A DNA stretch of 64,000 nucleotides, taken from Roseococcus sp. SYP-B2431 (GTDB taxonomy: Bacteria; Pseudomonadota; Alphaproteobacteria; Acetobacterales; Acetobacteraceae). Positions 8,607 through 18,876 of the stretch are shown one piece after another. Position 1 is the first letter of the stretch; each line of letters begins with the position of its first letter. The notes below the pieces were generated by a model. The model was not told where the DNA came from and ran no database searches. It saw only the letters and a list, made by a program, of their open reading frames with translations. The stretch spans positions 124,001 through 188,000 of the forward strand of contig NZ_SJXD01000026.1 of NCBI RefSeq assembly GCF_004336745.1. Direction: 5' to 3'. The position numbers were made by a program, and so were the translations under genes.

Positions 8607-10744
8607 TGCCCGAATTGCTGATCGAGTTCCTCACCGAGGAAATCCCCGCGCGCATGCAGGCGCGCGCCGCCGAGGATCTGTGCCGGCTGGCCAAGGCCGC
8701 CCTCGCGCCGCTCATCCAAGGCGAGCCGCGCGGCTTCCACGGCCCCCGCCGCATCGGCCTCGTCGCCGGGATGGCGCTCTCGGCCGAGACGCCGGCCAAG
8801 GAGGAACGCGGCCCGCGCATCGGCGCGCCCGAGCAGGCGCTGGCCGGCTTCCTCAAGAAGCACAATGCCGCGCGCGAGATGCTGGCGGAGCAGAACGGCT
8901 TCCTCGTGCTCATGAAGCCCGGCGAGATCATCACGGCCGAGGCCCTGCTGGCCCGCGCCCTGCCCGAGATCGTCTGGTCCTTTCCCTGGCCCAAGAGCAT
9001 GCGCTGGGCCAATTCCGCGCTGGCCTGGGTGCGTCCCCTCCAGCGCGTCCTTTGCCTGCTCGACGGCAAGGTGGTCCCCGTGGCCTTCGCTCGTGGCGAG
9101 GATGCGGCGCATGGCCTCGTGGCCGCCGACCTGACCGAAGGCCATCGCGTCCACGCGCCCGGCGCCTTCGCGGTGACGGGCTTCGCCGACTACACGGAAA
9201 AGCTCCGCGCCCATTTCGTCGTGCCGGAGGCGGAGGAGCGCATCACCCTCATCCGCGATGGGGTGGCGGCCCTGGCCGCGGCCGAGGGCATCGAGGTCGT
9301 GCCCGACGAGGGGCTGCTCGCCGAGGTCGCCGGCCTCGTCGAATGGCCCGTGCCGCTGCTGGGCCGCATCGACGACGCCTTCATGGACCTGCCTGCCGAG
9401 GTCATGCGCACCTCGATGCGCGTGAACCAGCGCTACTTCGCGCTCCGCAGGCCGGACGGCTCGGCCGCGCCGTATTTCGCGCTGGTGGCGAATATCGCGG
9501 CGACGGATGGCGGCAAGGCGCTGGTCGCGGGCAATGAGCGCGTGCTGCGCGCCCGCCTCTCCGACGCCCGCTTCTTCTGGGACCAGGACCGCAAGCAAAA
9601 GCTGGAGGAATTCCTGCCGAAGCTGGACGGCGTGGTCTTCCATGCCAAGCTCGGCACGCAGGGCCAGCGGGTGCTGCGCATCGCCAAGCTGGCGGCCTTC
9701 CTCGCGCACATGGTCGGCGCCGATGCGCCGCTGGCCGAGCGCGCGGCGCGGCTGGCCAAGGCAGACCTCGTCTCCGGCATGGTGGGCGAGTTCCCCGAAC
9801 TTCAGGGCGTGATGGGCGGCTACTACGCGCGCCAGCAGGGCGAGGATCCGCGCGTGGCCGATGCCATCGCGCAGCACTACCGCCCCCTCGGCCCGACGGA
9901 CGCGGTGCCCACAGAGCCGGTGGCGATCGCCCTGGCGCTGGCGGACAAGCTGGACCAGCTCGCCGGCTTCTTCGCCGCCGACGAGCGCCCCACCGGCAGC
10001 GGCGATCCCTTCGCCTTGCGCCGCGCCGCGCTCGGCGTCATCCGCATCCTGCGCGAGAACGGGCTGCGCCTGCGGCCTGCCGATATCGTCGGCGAGGCCT
10101 TCTTCGGCTTCCCGCAGGCGACCGGCAGCACCGCCTCCCCCAAATTCGGCATGGCCGTGGCGCAGGAGCGCATCAAGGCCGGCGCGCCGAAGGAGAGCCG
10201 CCATCCCCCCATGGTCGCGGCCTTCGCGGCAGGCGTGGTGGACTTCCTCACCGATCGCCTCCGCGTCCAGCTCCGCGCCGAGGGCGCGCGACACGACCTC
10301 GTCGCCGCCAGCATCGGCGAGGACGACGACATCCTCCGTATCCTGTCCCGCGCCGAGGCGTTGAAGAGCCTGGTCGAATCCGAGGACGGGAAGAATCTGC
10401 TCGCCGCCTATAAGCGCGCCCAGAACATCCTTCGCATCGAGGAGAAGAAGGACGGCCCGCATTCCGGGCCGGTGGACGAAGCCCTGCTGGCGCTGCCCGA
10501 GGAGAAGGCGCTGAACACCGCCCTCGCCTCGGCCGAGGCGCAGGTGCAACCTCTCCTGGCCTCGGAGAGTTTCGGCCCGGCCATGTCCGCCCTCGCCGCC
10601 CTGCGCCCGCCGGTCGACGCCTTCTTCGACCGGATCATGGTCAACGACCCCGAGCCTTCATTACGCCGCAACCGCCTGCGATTACTCTCCCGCCTCCGCA
10701 CCGCGATGGACGCCGTCGGCGACCTGTCGAAAATCGAAGCCTGA
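8606..10744 (+). CDS. glyS: Glycyl-tRNA synthetase beta subunit
   Basis: A 712-residue tRNA-binding beta subunit, partner of GlyQ, of normal length. The N-terminus MPELLIEFLTEEIPARMQARA is the family signature, followed by SMRWANSALAWVRPLQRVLCLLDG, the conserved MRTSMRVNQRYFALR, and a C-terminal anticodon-binding-like HD/DALR region (FDRIMVNDPEPSLRRNRLRLLSRL). The GTG start at 8606 overlaps the vapC stop by one base. I see no independent strong ribosome site, so expression probably relies on reinitiation after vapC. A pyruvate phosphate dikinase gene follows after 12 bp, a common alphaproteobacterial order. Confidence 0.97.
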   Translation: MPELLIEFLTEEIPARMQARAAEDLCRLAKAALAPLIQGEPRGFHGPRRIGLVAGMALSAETPAKEERGPRIGAPEQALAGFLKKHNAAREMLAEQNGFLVLMKPGEIITAEALLARALPEIVWSFPWPKSMRWANSALAWVRPLQRVLCLLDGKVVPVAFARGEDAAHGLVAADLTEGHRVHAPGAFAVTGFADYTEKLRAHFVVPEAEERITLIRDGVAALAAAEGIEVVPDEGLLAEVAGLVEWPVPLLGRIDDAFMDLPAEVMRTSMRVNQRYFALRRPDGSAAPYFALVANIAATDGGKALVAGNERVLRARLSDARFFWDQDRKQKLEEFLPKLDGVVFHAKLGTQGQRVLRIAKLAAFLAHMVGADAPLAERAARLAKADLVSGMVGEFPELQGVMGGYYARQQGEDPRVADAIAQHYRPLGPTDAVPTEPVAIALALADKLDQLAGFFAADERPTGSGDPFALRRAALGVIRILRENGLRLRPADIVGEAFFGFPQATGSTASPKFGMAVAQERIKAGAPKESRHPPMVAAFAAGVVDFLTDRLRVQLRAEGARHDLVAASIGEDDDILRILSRAEALKSLVESEDGKNLLAAYKRAQNILRIEEKKDGPHSGPVDEALLALPEEKALNTALASAEAQVQPLLASESFGPAMSALAALRPPVDAFFDRIMVNDPEPSLRRNRLRLLSRLRTAMDAVGDLSKIEA

Positions 10745-10756
10745 AGGAAACCGCGC

Positions 10757-13429
<2,673 letters not shown>

Positions 13430-13435
13430 GCGGGA

Positions 13436-14179
13436 CTACAAATCCCTGGACCGTGGCTCCAGCCCGGCGACCGCGCGCGGCGCCGGGCGCAGGCTCGCAT
13501 AGGCCACCTCGCCGAAATCCTGCAGGCGGCGCGCGACCGCCGCGAAGGCCCGCCGGTCGCGCGCGGCGACCGGCGCCTCCGGCGTGTTCGTCCGGTGCGC
13601 GATATAGCGCGCCAGCGAGCCCGCCCCGCGCCGATGCGCGGCCGCGACCATGCCGGATTCGATCAGCATGATGTCCTGTCCGTTCACCCCGCGGATCACC
13701 GTTCCCCGCTGCGCCAGCGCTCCGTTGCGGTCGATCAGCGTTTCCGTCCGGCGGAGATAGGCGGAAAAGGCTGCCTCCTGCGCCGAGGGGTTGGCCAGGA
13801 ACTCCGCATCGCTGCTCGCGCCGGCCTGCCGCGCTGTGGCGGTCCAGTTCCCCTGACCGTCCTTCCAGCCGATGTCGAGCAGCGTGTTGGGCAGGAGCTG
13901 ATAGCGCCCCATCGCCCCGGATCGCGGGTTGCGGATTCCGTAGCCGTGCTGCGCCTGCTCGGCGCTGCGCTCGGCCTGGGCGATGCGCTGGCGGAACTCG
14001 CCGTTGGGCCAGGTCTCCCAGGCGCGCGTCACCGTCGCGGTGCCGGAGAGGGGCACGCTCCGCGCCGGTGCCGTCCCCTCCCGGGCCCGGGCCATGGCGA
14101 GCTGGAATCCGCCGCCTGTCACAGCCGCGCGGACGCGTTGCACGGGGAGAGCCTGGGCGGCGGCGCGAATCTGTTCCAC
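13436..14179 (-). CDS. Lysozyme/transglycosylase-like protein
   Basis: 247 residues from a GTG at 14179, convergent with ppdK and ending 7 bp from it. Residues about 75-150 contain GYGIRNPRSGAMGRYQLLPNTLLDIGWKDGQGNWT, which resembles the lysozyme-fold core of soluble lytic transglycosylases and phage muramidases (Arg/Ser-Gly-Ala-Xaa-Gly-Xaa-Tyr-Gln). The rest is helical with AAFSAYLRRTETLIDRNG. No signal peptide is obvious at the chosen start, so export, if any, is unclear. A peptidoglycan-cleaving role is suggested by fold only; the catalytic Glu is not certain. It is followed on the same strand by nothing close. Confidence 0.5.
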   Translation of the reverse strand: MEQIRAAAQALPVQRVRAAVTGGGFQLAMARAREGTAPARSVPLSGTATVTRAWETWPNGEFRQRIAQAERSAEQAQHGYGIRNPRSGAMGRYQLLPNTLLDIGWKDGQGNWTATARQAGASSDAEFLANPSAQEAAFSAYLRRTETLIDRNGALAQRGTVIRGVNGQDIMLIESGMVAAAHRRGAGSLARYIAHRTNTPEAPVAARDRRAFAAVARRLQDFGEVAYASLRPAPRAVAGLEPRSRDL

Positions 14180-14222
14180 GCCGCGACACTACCGCGGGGA
14201 GGTTAACGGCCGGTGAAGCCGC

Positions 14223-15032
14223 TCACGCCTCCGTCGATTCCGGCAGCTTCATCCAGGCCGGAACCCGCGGCCGCAGCACCGCCTCGCCGCAGCGCAGCTC
14301 GCCGGACAGCGCCGCGAGCCGCAGCAGCGCCATCCCCCGCACCCCCTGGCCCGAGCGCATCTCGCCGACCTCCGCGCCCCCGCGCGTCACCGGCGTGCCC
14401 CGGGCCGGCAGCGGCCCCTCGACCTCGACGGGCACCAGCCGCCGCTTGACCAGCCCGCGATACTTGGTCCGCGCCGTCAGCTCCTGGCCCATGTAGCAGC
14501 CCTTGGACCAGGAGATGCCGTGCAGCTCGTCGAACCCCGCCTCGAGCAGGATGGACTGCTCGGCCTGCAGATCCCGGCTGCCGTCGGGCAAGCCCAGGGA
14601 CAGGCGGTGAAGGTCGTAATTCGCCGCCGAGGCCGTCGCCGGCAGTGGCGCGTCGGTGACGAGCCGCCACCCCGCCCCGGCCAGCCGCGGGTCGGCCACC
14701 GCGCCGGCGGGCACCGGCTCTCCCCATCCCGCCTGCACGGAAAACCCCTCCAGCCGCGCCATCGCGACCTTGGAGCGCAGCCTGAACCGCAGCAGCCGGG
14801 CCATGACCATCTCGGCCTGCGCGGCCTCGGCATCCATCAGCAGCCGGTCGGCCCGGGGCAGCAGGAAGAAGTCGGCCAGCCACTTGCCTTGCGGCGTCAG
14901 CAGGGCCGCCCAGAGCGCCTCCCCCTCCGGGATCGCCGTCACGTCGTTGGAGATCAGGCCCTGGAGGAAGGCCAGCCGGTCCTCGCTGGTGACTTCCAGG
15001 ACGGCACGGTCGGAGAGCGTCGCTACTGGCAT
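14223..15032 (-). CDS. ygfZ: YgfZ/GcvT-fold folate-binding protein (iron-sulfur repair)
   Basis: 269 residues from the ATG at 15032 (MPVATLSDRAVLEVTSEDR). The family motif KGCYMGQELTARTKYRG, near residues 180-196, contains the conserved cysteine of the K-G-C-Y-x-G-Q-E signature. YgfZ/IBA57 proteins bind tetrahydrofolate and help build or repair Fe-S clusters in selected enzymes. The frame is open for a long way upstream, but those residues show no family similarity. The gene is divergent from the glycosyltransferase cluster across 54 bp. The function is well supported by family; the actual clients are unknown. Confidence 0.88.
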   Translation of the reverse strand: MPVATLSDRAVLEVTSEDRLAFLQGLISNDVTAIPEGEALWAALLTPQGKWLADFFLLPRADRLLMDAEAAQAEMVMARLLRFRLRSKVAMARLEGFSVQAGWGEPVPAGAVADPRLAGAGWRLVTDAPLPATASAANYDLHRLSLGLPDGSRDLQAEQSILLEAGFDELHGISWSKGCYMGQELTARTKYRGLVKRRLVPVEVEGPLPARGTPVTRGGAEVGEMRSGQGVRGMALLRLAALSGELRCGEAVLRPRVPAWMKLPESTEA

Positions 15033-15086
15033 GGACTGGAATGTGGCAGTTCCAACAGGGGGTTCAACCAGGACGCTTTCTGCTAG

Positions 15087-16007
15087 ATGGGCGCGGTGCG
15101 CATCCTGTTCATCACCTCGACGCGGATCGGCGATGCCGTGCTCTCGACCGGCCTGCTCGACCACCTGCTGCGGCGGCATCCGGAGGCCCGCATCACCATT
15201 GCCTGCGGCATCGTGGCCGAGGGGATCTTCGCCCGCATGCCCGGGCTGGAGCGCATCATTCCCCTGACCAAGAAGCGCTGGTCGCTGCACTGGCCGGAGC
15301 TCTGGTGGAAGGTCGCCTTCCGCCGCTGGGACCTGGTGGTGGACCTGCGCGGCTCGGCCATGGCCTGGCTGCTGTGGACGCGGAGCCGCGCCGTGATGCG
15401 CGGCGGCCGGCGGCCGGGGCATCGCATCCAGTACCTCGCCGAGGCGCTGGGCGTCTCGCCCGCCCCGCGCCCGGTCGTTTGGTTCGATGCCGGGGACGCG
15501 GCGCGCGCCGGGGCGGCACTGCCCCATGGCCCCTGCCTCATCCTCGGCCCCACGGCCAATTGGCACGTGAAGACTTGGCCGGCGGAGCGCTTCGTCGAGC
15601 TGGTTCAGCGCCTGACCGGCCCGCGCGGCCTGCTGCCCGGGGCCCATGTCGCGATCCTGGGCGGGCCCGGCGCGCAGGAGCGGCGCATGGCCGAGCCGGT
15701 CCTGGCGGCCCTGCCCGGAGCCGTCGATCTCGTGGGCCGGCTGTCGCTGCCCGAGGTGGCGGCCGTGCTGTCGCGGGCCGCGCTCTATGTCGGCAATGAT
15801 TCGGGCCTGATGCACATCGCCGCCGCGACCGGCGTGCCCACGCTCGGCCTCTTCGGCCCGACCCCGGCCAGCGAATACGGCCCCGTCGGCGCCCGCGCCG
15901 CTTCCGTGCTGGCCGATGGCCGGCCCGCCGTCACGCCGATGGACCGGTTGGAGGTGGAAGCCGTGGTCGAGGCCGCGACGCGCCTGCTTGCCCCGGTGCC
16001 CGCATGA
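15087..16007 (+). CDS. Glycosyltransferase family 9 (heptosyltransferase-like)
   Basis: 306 residues with the GT9 layout: an N-terminal Rossmann domain starting RILFITSTRIGDAVLSTGLLDHLLRRHP (residues 5-32) and the donor-binding segment GNDSGLMHIAAATGVPTLGLFGPT (about 236-259). Members such as WaaC and WaaF add heptose to lipopolysaccharide core on the cytoplasmic face of the inner membrane. It heads a run of four transferase genes with overlapping or near-touching ends, so an operon is likely. The acceptor and sugar are not predictable. Confidence 0.85.
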   Translation: MGAVRILFITSTRIGDAVLSTGLLDHLLRRHPEARITIACGIVAEGIFARMPGLERIIPLTKKRWSLHWPELWWKVAFRRWDLVVDLRGSAMAWLLWTRSRAVMRGGRRPGHRIQYLAEALGVSPAPRPVVWFDAGDAARAGAALPHGPCLILGPTANWHVKTWPAERFVELVQRLTGPRGLLPGAHVAILGGPGAQERRMAEPVLAALPGAVDLVGRLSLPEVAAVLSRAALYVGNDSGLMHIAAATGVPTLGLFGPTPASEYGPVGARAASVLADGRPAVTPMDRLEVEAVVEAATRLLAPVPA

Positions 16008-16768
16008 AGCTCTCCGCCCTCGTCGTCGCCCGCAACGAGGAGGCCCGCCTGCCTGCCTGCCTCGCCGGCCTCGGCTTCGCGGACGAGGTCGTGGTCGTGC
16101 TCGACCGCAGCACGGATTCGAGCGCGGCGATCGCCCGTGGGGCGGGTGCCCGCGTGCTGCAGGGCGAATGGACCCTGGAAGGCGACCGCCGCAACGCCGG
16201 CATCGCCGCCTGCACCGGCGACTGGATCCTCGAGATCGACGCCGACGAGCGCGTCCCGCCCGAGCTCGGCGCCGCGATCCGCCAGACCATCGAGACCAGC
16301 GCCGACGCCTTCCACCGCATCCGCATCGACAACTATGTGGGCGAGCGGCTGATCCTGCACGGCTGGGGCGGCAGCTTCGGCACGACCCTGAAGCCCATCC
16401 TCTTCCGCAAGGGCGCCAAGCACTGGCGGGCCCAGCGCGTGCATCCGGGCCTGGACTGGACCGGCAGCGAGGGCGCGCGGATCACCGCCCACGGCATACG
16501 TCACGAGGTGGACCGCGACATCTCCGACATGCTGCGCCGGCTCGACCGCTACAGCAGCGCCAAGGCGGCGGACCTGCTGGAGGCCGGCGACATCGGCACG
16601 CTGGGCAACAATCTGCGCCGCTTCGTCTCGCGGACCTTCAAATGCCTGATCGGGCGGAAGGGCTACAAGGAGGGCGGCTGGGGCCTGCTGATCGCGCTTT
16701 GCGCGGGGCTCTTCCCCCTGCTCTCGCATCTCAAGGCCCGGCTGGAGCCGGAGCGGCACCGGCCTTGA
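16004..16768 (+). CDS. Glycosyltransferase family 2 (WaaE/KdtX-like)
   Basis: 254 residues starting with ATG at 16004, overlapping the previous stop by 4 nt. The GT-A fold motifs are clear: SALVVARNEEARLPACLAGLGFADEVVVVLD at the N-terminus and EIDADERV (the DxD-type metal site) near residues 77-84. The family adds glucose or another hexose to lipopolysaccharide inner core. The C-terminal part has two amphipathic segments that may contact the membrane. The role in surface glycan assembly is inferred from neighbours. Confidence 0.82.
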   Translation: MKLSALVVARNEEARLPACLAGLGFADEVVVVLDRSTDSSAAIARGAGARVLQGEWTLEGDRRNAGIAACTGDWILEIDADERVPPELGAAIRQTIETSADAFHRIRIDNYVGERLILHGWGGSFGTTLKPILFRKGAKHWRAQRVHPGLDWTGSEGARITAHGIRHEVDRDISDMLRRLDRYSSAKAADLLEAGDIGTLGNNLRRFVSRTFKCLIGRKGYKEGGWGLLIALCAGLFPLLSHLKARLEPERHRP

Positions 16769-16778
16769 GGCCCAGCCA

Positions 16779-17735
16779 TTGAGAATCGTCCTCGCCAATG
16801 AGGGCCCGCGCATCGAGGCCGATGCCATCGGCCAACGGCCGCTCGGCGGGGTCGAGACGGCGGTGGCGCTGCTGGCGAGGGCGTTTTCCGCGCGGGGACA
16901 CGAGTTGCACCTGCATTTCGAGGGCGAGGCGGCGCCCCTCCCCGATCACGCCGACCTCGTCATCGCCACGCGCGTGCCGCGCCTCTTCGCGGAGCTCCCG
17001 AAGGGCCGGCGCGTGCTCTGGCTGCACAATCCGGCGCGCTACCTTCGCAAGCCCCGCCACGCCTGGCCGCTGCTGCGCGCGCGGCCGGCTCTGGTGACGC
17101 TCGGCCCTCATCACGCCGGGACGCTGCCGGGCTGGCTGCCGGGCCGGCGCGTGCAGATCCCCCTCGCCGTGGCTCCCCCCTTTGACGAGCCCGTGGCCGA
17201 GCGGTCGCCGCCCGCCCCGGTCGCGGTCTTCACCTCGAACCCGACGCGCGGGCTGGACGAGCTGGCCGCCCTCTGGCCCCGCATCGGCGTGGGCGCGCTG
17301 CACGCCTATTCCGGCGCCGCGACCTATGGCGGCCATGCGCGCCTTGCTGAGCGGGCCGCGCCCATCCTGGGGCGCGCCGCGGCGAATGGCGCCCGCATCC
17401 TTTCCCCGGTCCCTCGCGCGGAGCTGCGCGAACGACTCCTGGAGGCCCGCTGCATGCTCTACCTCGGCGACGAAGGCGAAACCTTCTGCCTGGCGCTGGC
17501 TGAGGCCCAGGCCGCTGGCCTGCCCTGCGTGGTGATGAACCGCGGCGCCGTGGCCGAGCGCATCCAGGACGGCGTGACCGGGATCGTGGCCCGCGGGCCC
17601 GACGCCTTCATCGAGGCCGCGCGCCGCGTGCTCACCGACGACGCGGCCTGGCTCGCCATGCACCGCGCCGCCCTGGCGCGAGGCCCCGGCCCCGGCTGGG
17701 GGGACATCGCCGCCCGCTTCGAGGCTCTGGCATGA
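16779..17735 (+). CDS. Glycosyltransferase family 4-like protein
   Basis: 318 residues from a TTG at 16779, the only start that preserves the GT4 N-terminus RIVLANEGPRIEADAIGQRPLGGVETAVALLARAF. It has the GGVE loop of GT-B enzymes and a C-terminal donor domain (MLYLGDEGETFCLALAEAQAAGLPCVVMNRGAVAERI) with the EXXXXXXXE-like motif. The previous gene ends 10 bp upstream and the next begins 4 nt before its stop. It probably transfers a hexose in the same glycan pathway as its neighbours. Confidence 0.8.
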   Translation: MRIVLANEGPRIEADAIGQRPLGGVETAVALLARAFSARGHELHLHFEGEAAPLPDHADLVIATRVPRLFAELPKGRRVLWLHNPARYLRKPRHAWPLLRARPALVTLGPHHAGTLPGWLPGRRVQIPLAVAPPFDEPVAERSPPAPVAVFTSNPTRGLDELAALWPRIGVGALHAYSGAATYGGHARLAERAAPILGRAAANGARILSPVPRAELRERLLEARCMLYLGDEGETFCLALAEAQAAGLPCVVMNRGAVAERIQDGVTGIVARGPDAFIEAARRVLTDDAAWLAMHRAALARGPGPGWGDIAARFEALA

Positions 17736-18757
17736 TCCGCCTCGCCAATATCATGGCCGGCGCCAGGCATGGCGGCGCCGAGGCCTTCTACGAGCGCCTG
17801 ACCCTCGCCCTGCACGGCGCGGGCGACGAGGTGCTGCCGATCATCCGCCGCGATCCGGAGCGCGCCGCACGGCTGGCGGCCGGCGGGCTGAGCCCGGTGG
17901 AGCTCCGCTTCGGCGGACCGATCGACATCGTCACCCGCCCGCGCCTCGGCCTGCTGTTGAAGAAGTTCCAGCCGGGCGTCGTCATGGCCTGGATGAACCG
18001 CGCCGCCAGCAAGACGCCCCCTGGCCCGGAGCCGACGCCCTGGCCCACGGTCGGCCGCCTCGGCGGCTATTACGACCTCAGATACTACCAAAGCTGCGAC
18101 CACCTGGTCGGCAACACGCGCGACCTGCGCGACTGGATCGTCGCCCAGGGCTGCCCGGCGGCGAACGCCCACTACCTGCCCAACTTCGCCGCGGACTTCG
18201 CCGGCGTCGCGCCGGCCGCGCTGCCCGGCGAAGGCCCGCGCCTGCTCGCCATGGGCCGCCTCCACCGCAACAAGGGCTTCGACCTCGCGATCCGCGCCCT
18301 CACGCTCCTCCCCGGCGCGACGCTCTGCATCGGCGGCGAAGGCCCAGAGCGCGAGGCGCTGACCGCCCTCGCCCGGGACTGCGGCGTGGCGGAGCGCGTC
18401 CATCTCCTCGGCTGGCGCGAGGACGCCGGCGCGCTGCTGGCGGCCTGCGACCTCTTCGTCTGCTCCTCGCGCCACGAGCCGCTGGGCAATATCGTGCTGG
18501 AGGCCTGGTCCGCCTCCCGGCCGGTCGTCGCGGCGGCGGCCCAGGGGCCGGGCGAACTCATCGACCCCGGAGAGACCGGACTGCTGGTCCCCGCCGAATC
18601 GGCCGAGGCGCTGGCGGATGCCATCCGGGCCGCCCTGGCCGATCCGCAGGATGCCGCGCGGCTGGCCTGTAACGGCCGGAAGGAATTCGAGAAATCCTTC
18701 GCCGAGGCCCCCGTCCTCGCGCAGTGGCGCGATTTCCTGCACAAGGTGCAGCGATGA
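17732..18757 (+). CDS. Glycosyltransferase family 4
   Basis: 341 residues, overlapping the preceding gene by 4 nt. The N-terminal acceptor domain has RLANIMAGARHGGAEAFYERLTLAL; the C-terminal nucleotide-sugar domain has GRLHRNKGFDLAIRALTLLPGATLCIGGEGPER and CSSRHEPLGNIVLEAWSASRPVVA, the conserved GT4 E-X7-E region. It is a typical single-domain GT-B retaining transferase and the last of the four-gene cluster. The 119-bp gap before asnB holds a dispersed repeat. Confidence 0.85.
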   Translation: MIRLANIMAGARHGGAEAFYERLTLALHGAGDEVLPIIRRDPERAARLAAGGLSPVELRFGGPIDIVTRPRLGLLLKKFQPGVVMAWMNRAASKTPPGPEPTPWPTVGRLGGYYDLRYYQSCDHLVGNTRDLRDWIVAQGCPAANAHYLPNFAADFAGVAPAALPGEGPRLLAMGRLHRNKGFDLAIRALTLLPGATLCIGGEGPEREALTALARDCGVAERVHLLGWREDAGALLAACDLFVCSSRHEPLGNIVLEAWSASRPVVAAAAQGPGELIDPGETGLLVPAESAEALADAIRAALADPQDAARLACNGRKEFEKSFAEAPVLAQWRDFLHKVQR

Positions 18758-18795
18758 AGGTCGTCCCTGGAGCATGGTCGCTGCAGGGGCAATCA

Positions 18796-18873
18796 CCGGA
18801 AGCCTGAGTCATGCCCTCACATCGACGAGCTAGAGGCTTTGCAGTGAGCACTTGCGAACGGAAAAGGCTCTAG
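18796..18873 (+). repeat. Dispersed extragenic element, copy 1 (upstream of asnB)
   Basis: A 78-bp sequence that ends three bases before the asnB ATG. It aligns with a second copy at 58047-58123 in the same orientation, sharing CCGGA...CTGA.TCA.GC.CT, then CTAGA, AGTGAGC, TGCGAACG and TCTAG in the same order and spacing. Similarity probably continues upstream to about 18775. Two GAGCTAGAG/CTCTAG pieces can pair as a stem. Such elements are common as non-coding repeats in alphaproteobacteria; this family's name is not established here. Confidence 0.65.
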
Positions 18874-18876
18874 ACG

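Noticed and set aside
8603-10549. Long open frame opposite glyS (about 650 codons)
   Set aside because: It is a GC-driven mirror of glyS with low-complexity Arg/Gly/Ala content and no recognisable domain. The same applies to the long antisense frames over ppdK (10682-13288), the oxoprolinase gene (51064-55032), AsmA (54843-57419) and sdhA (46748-48631).
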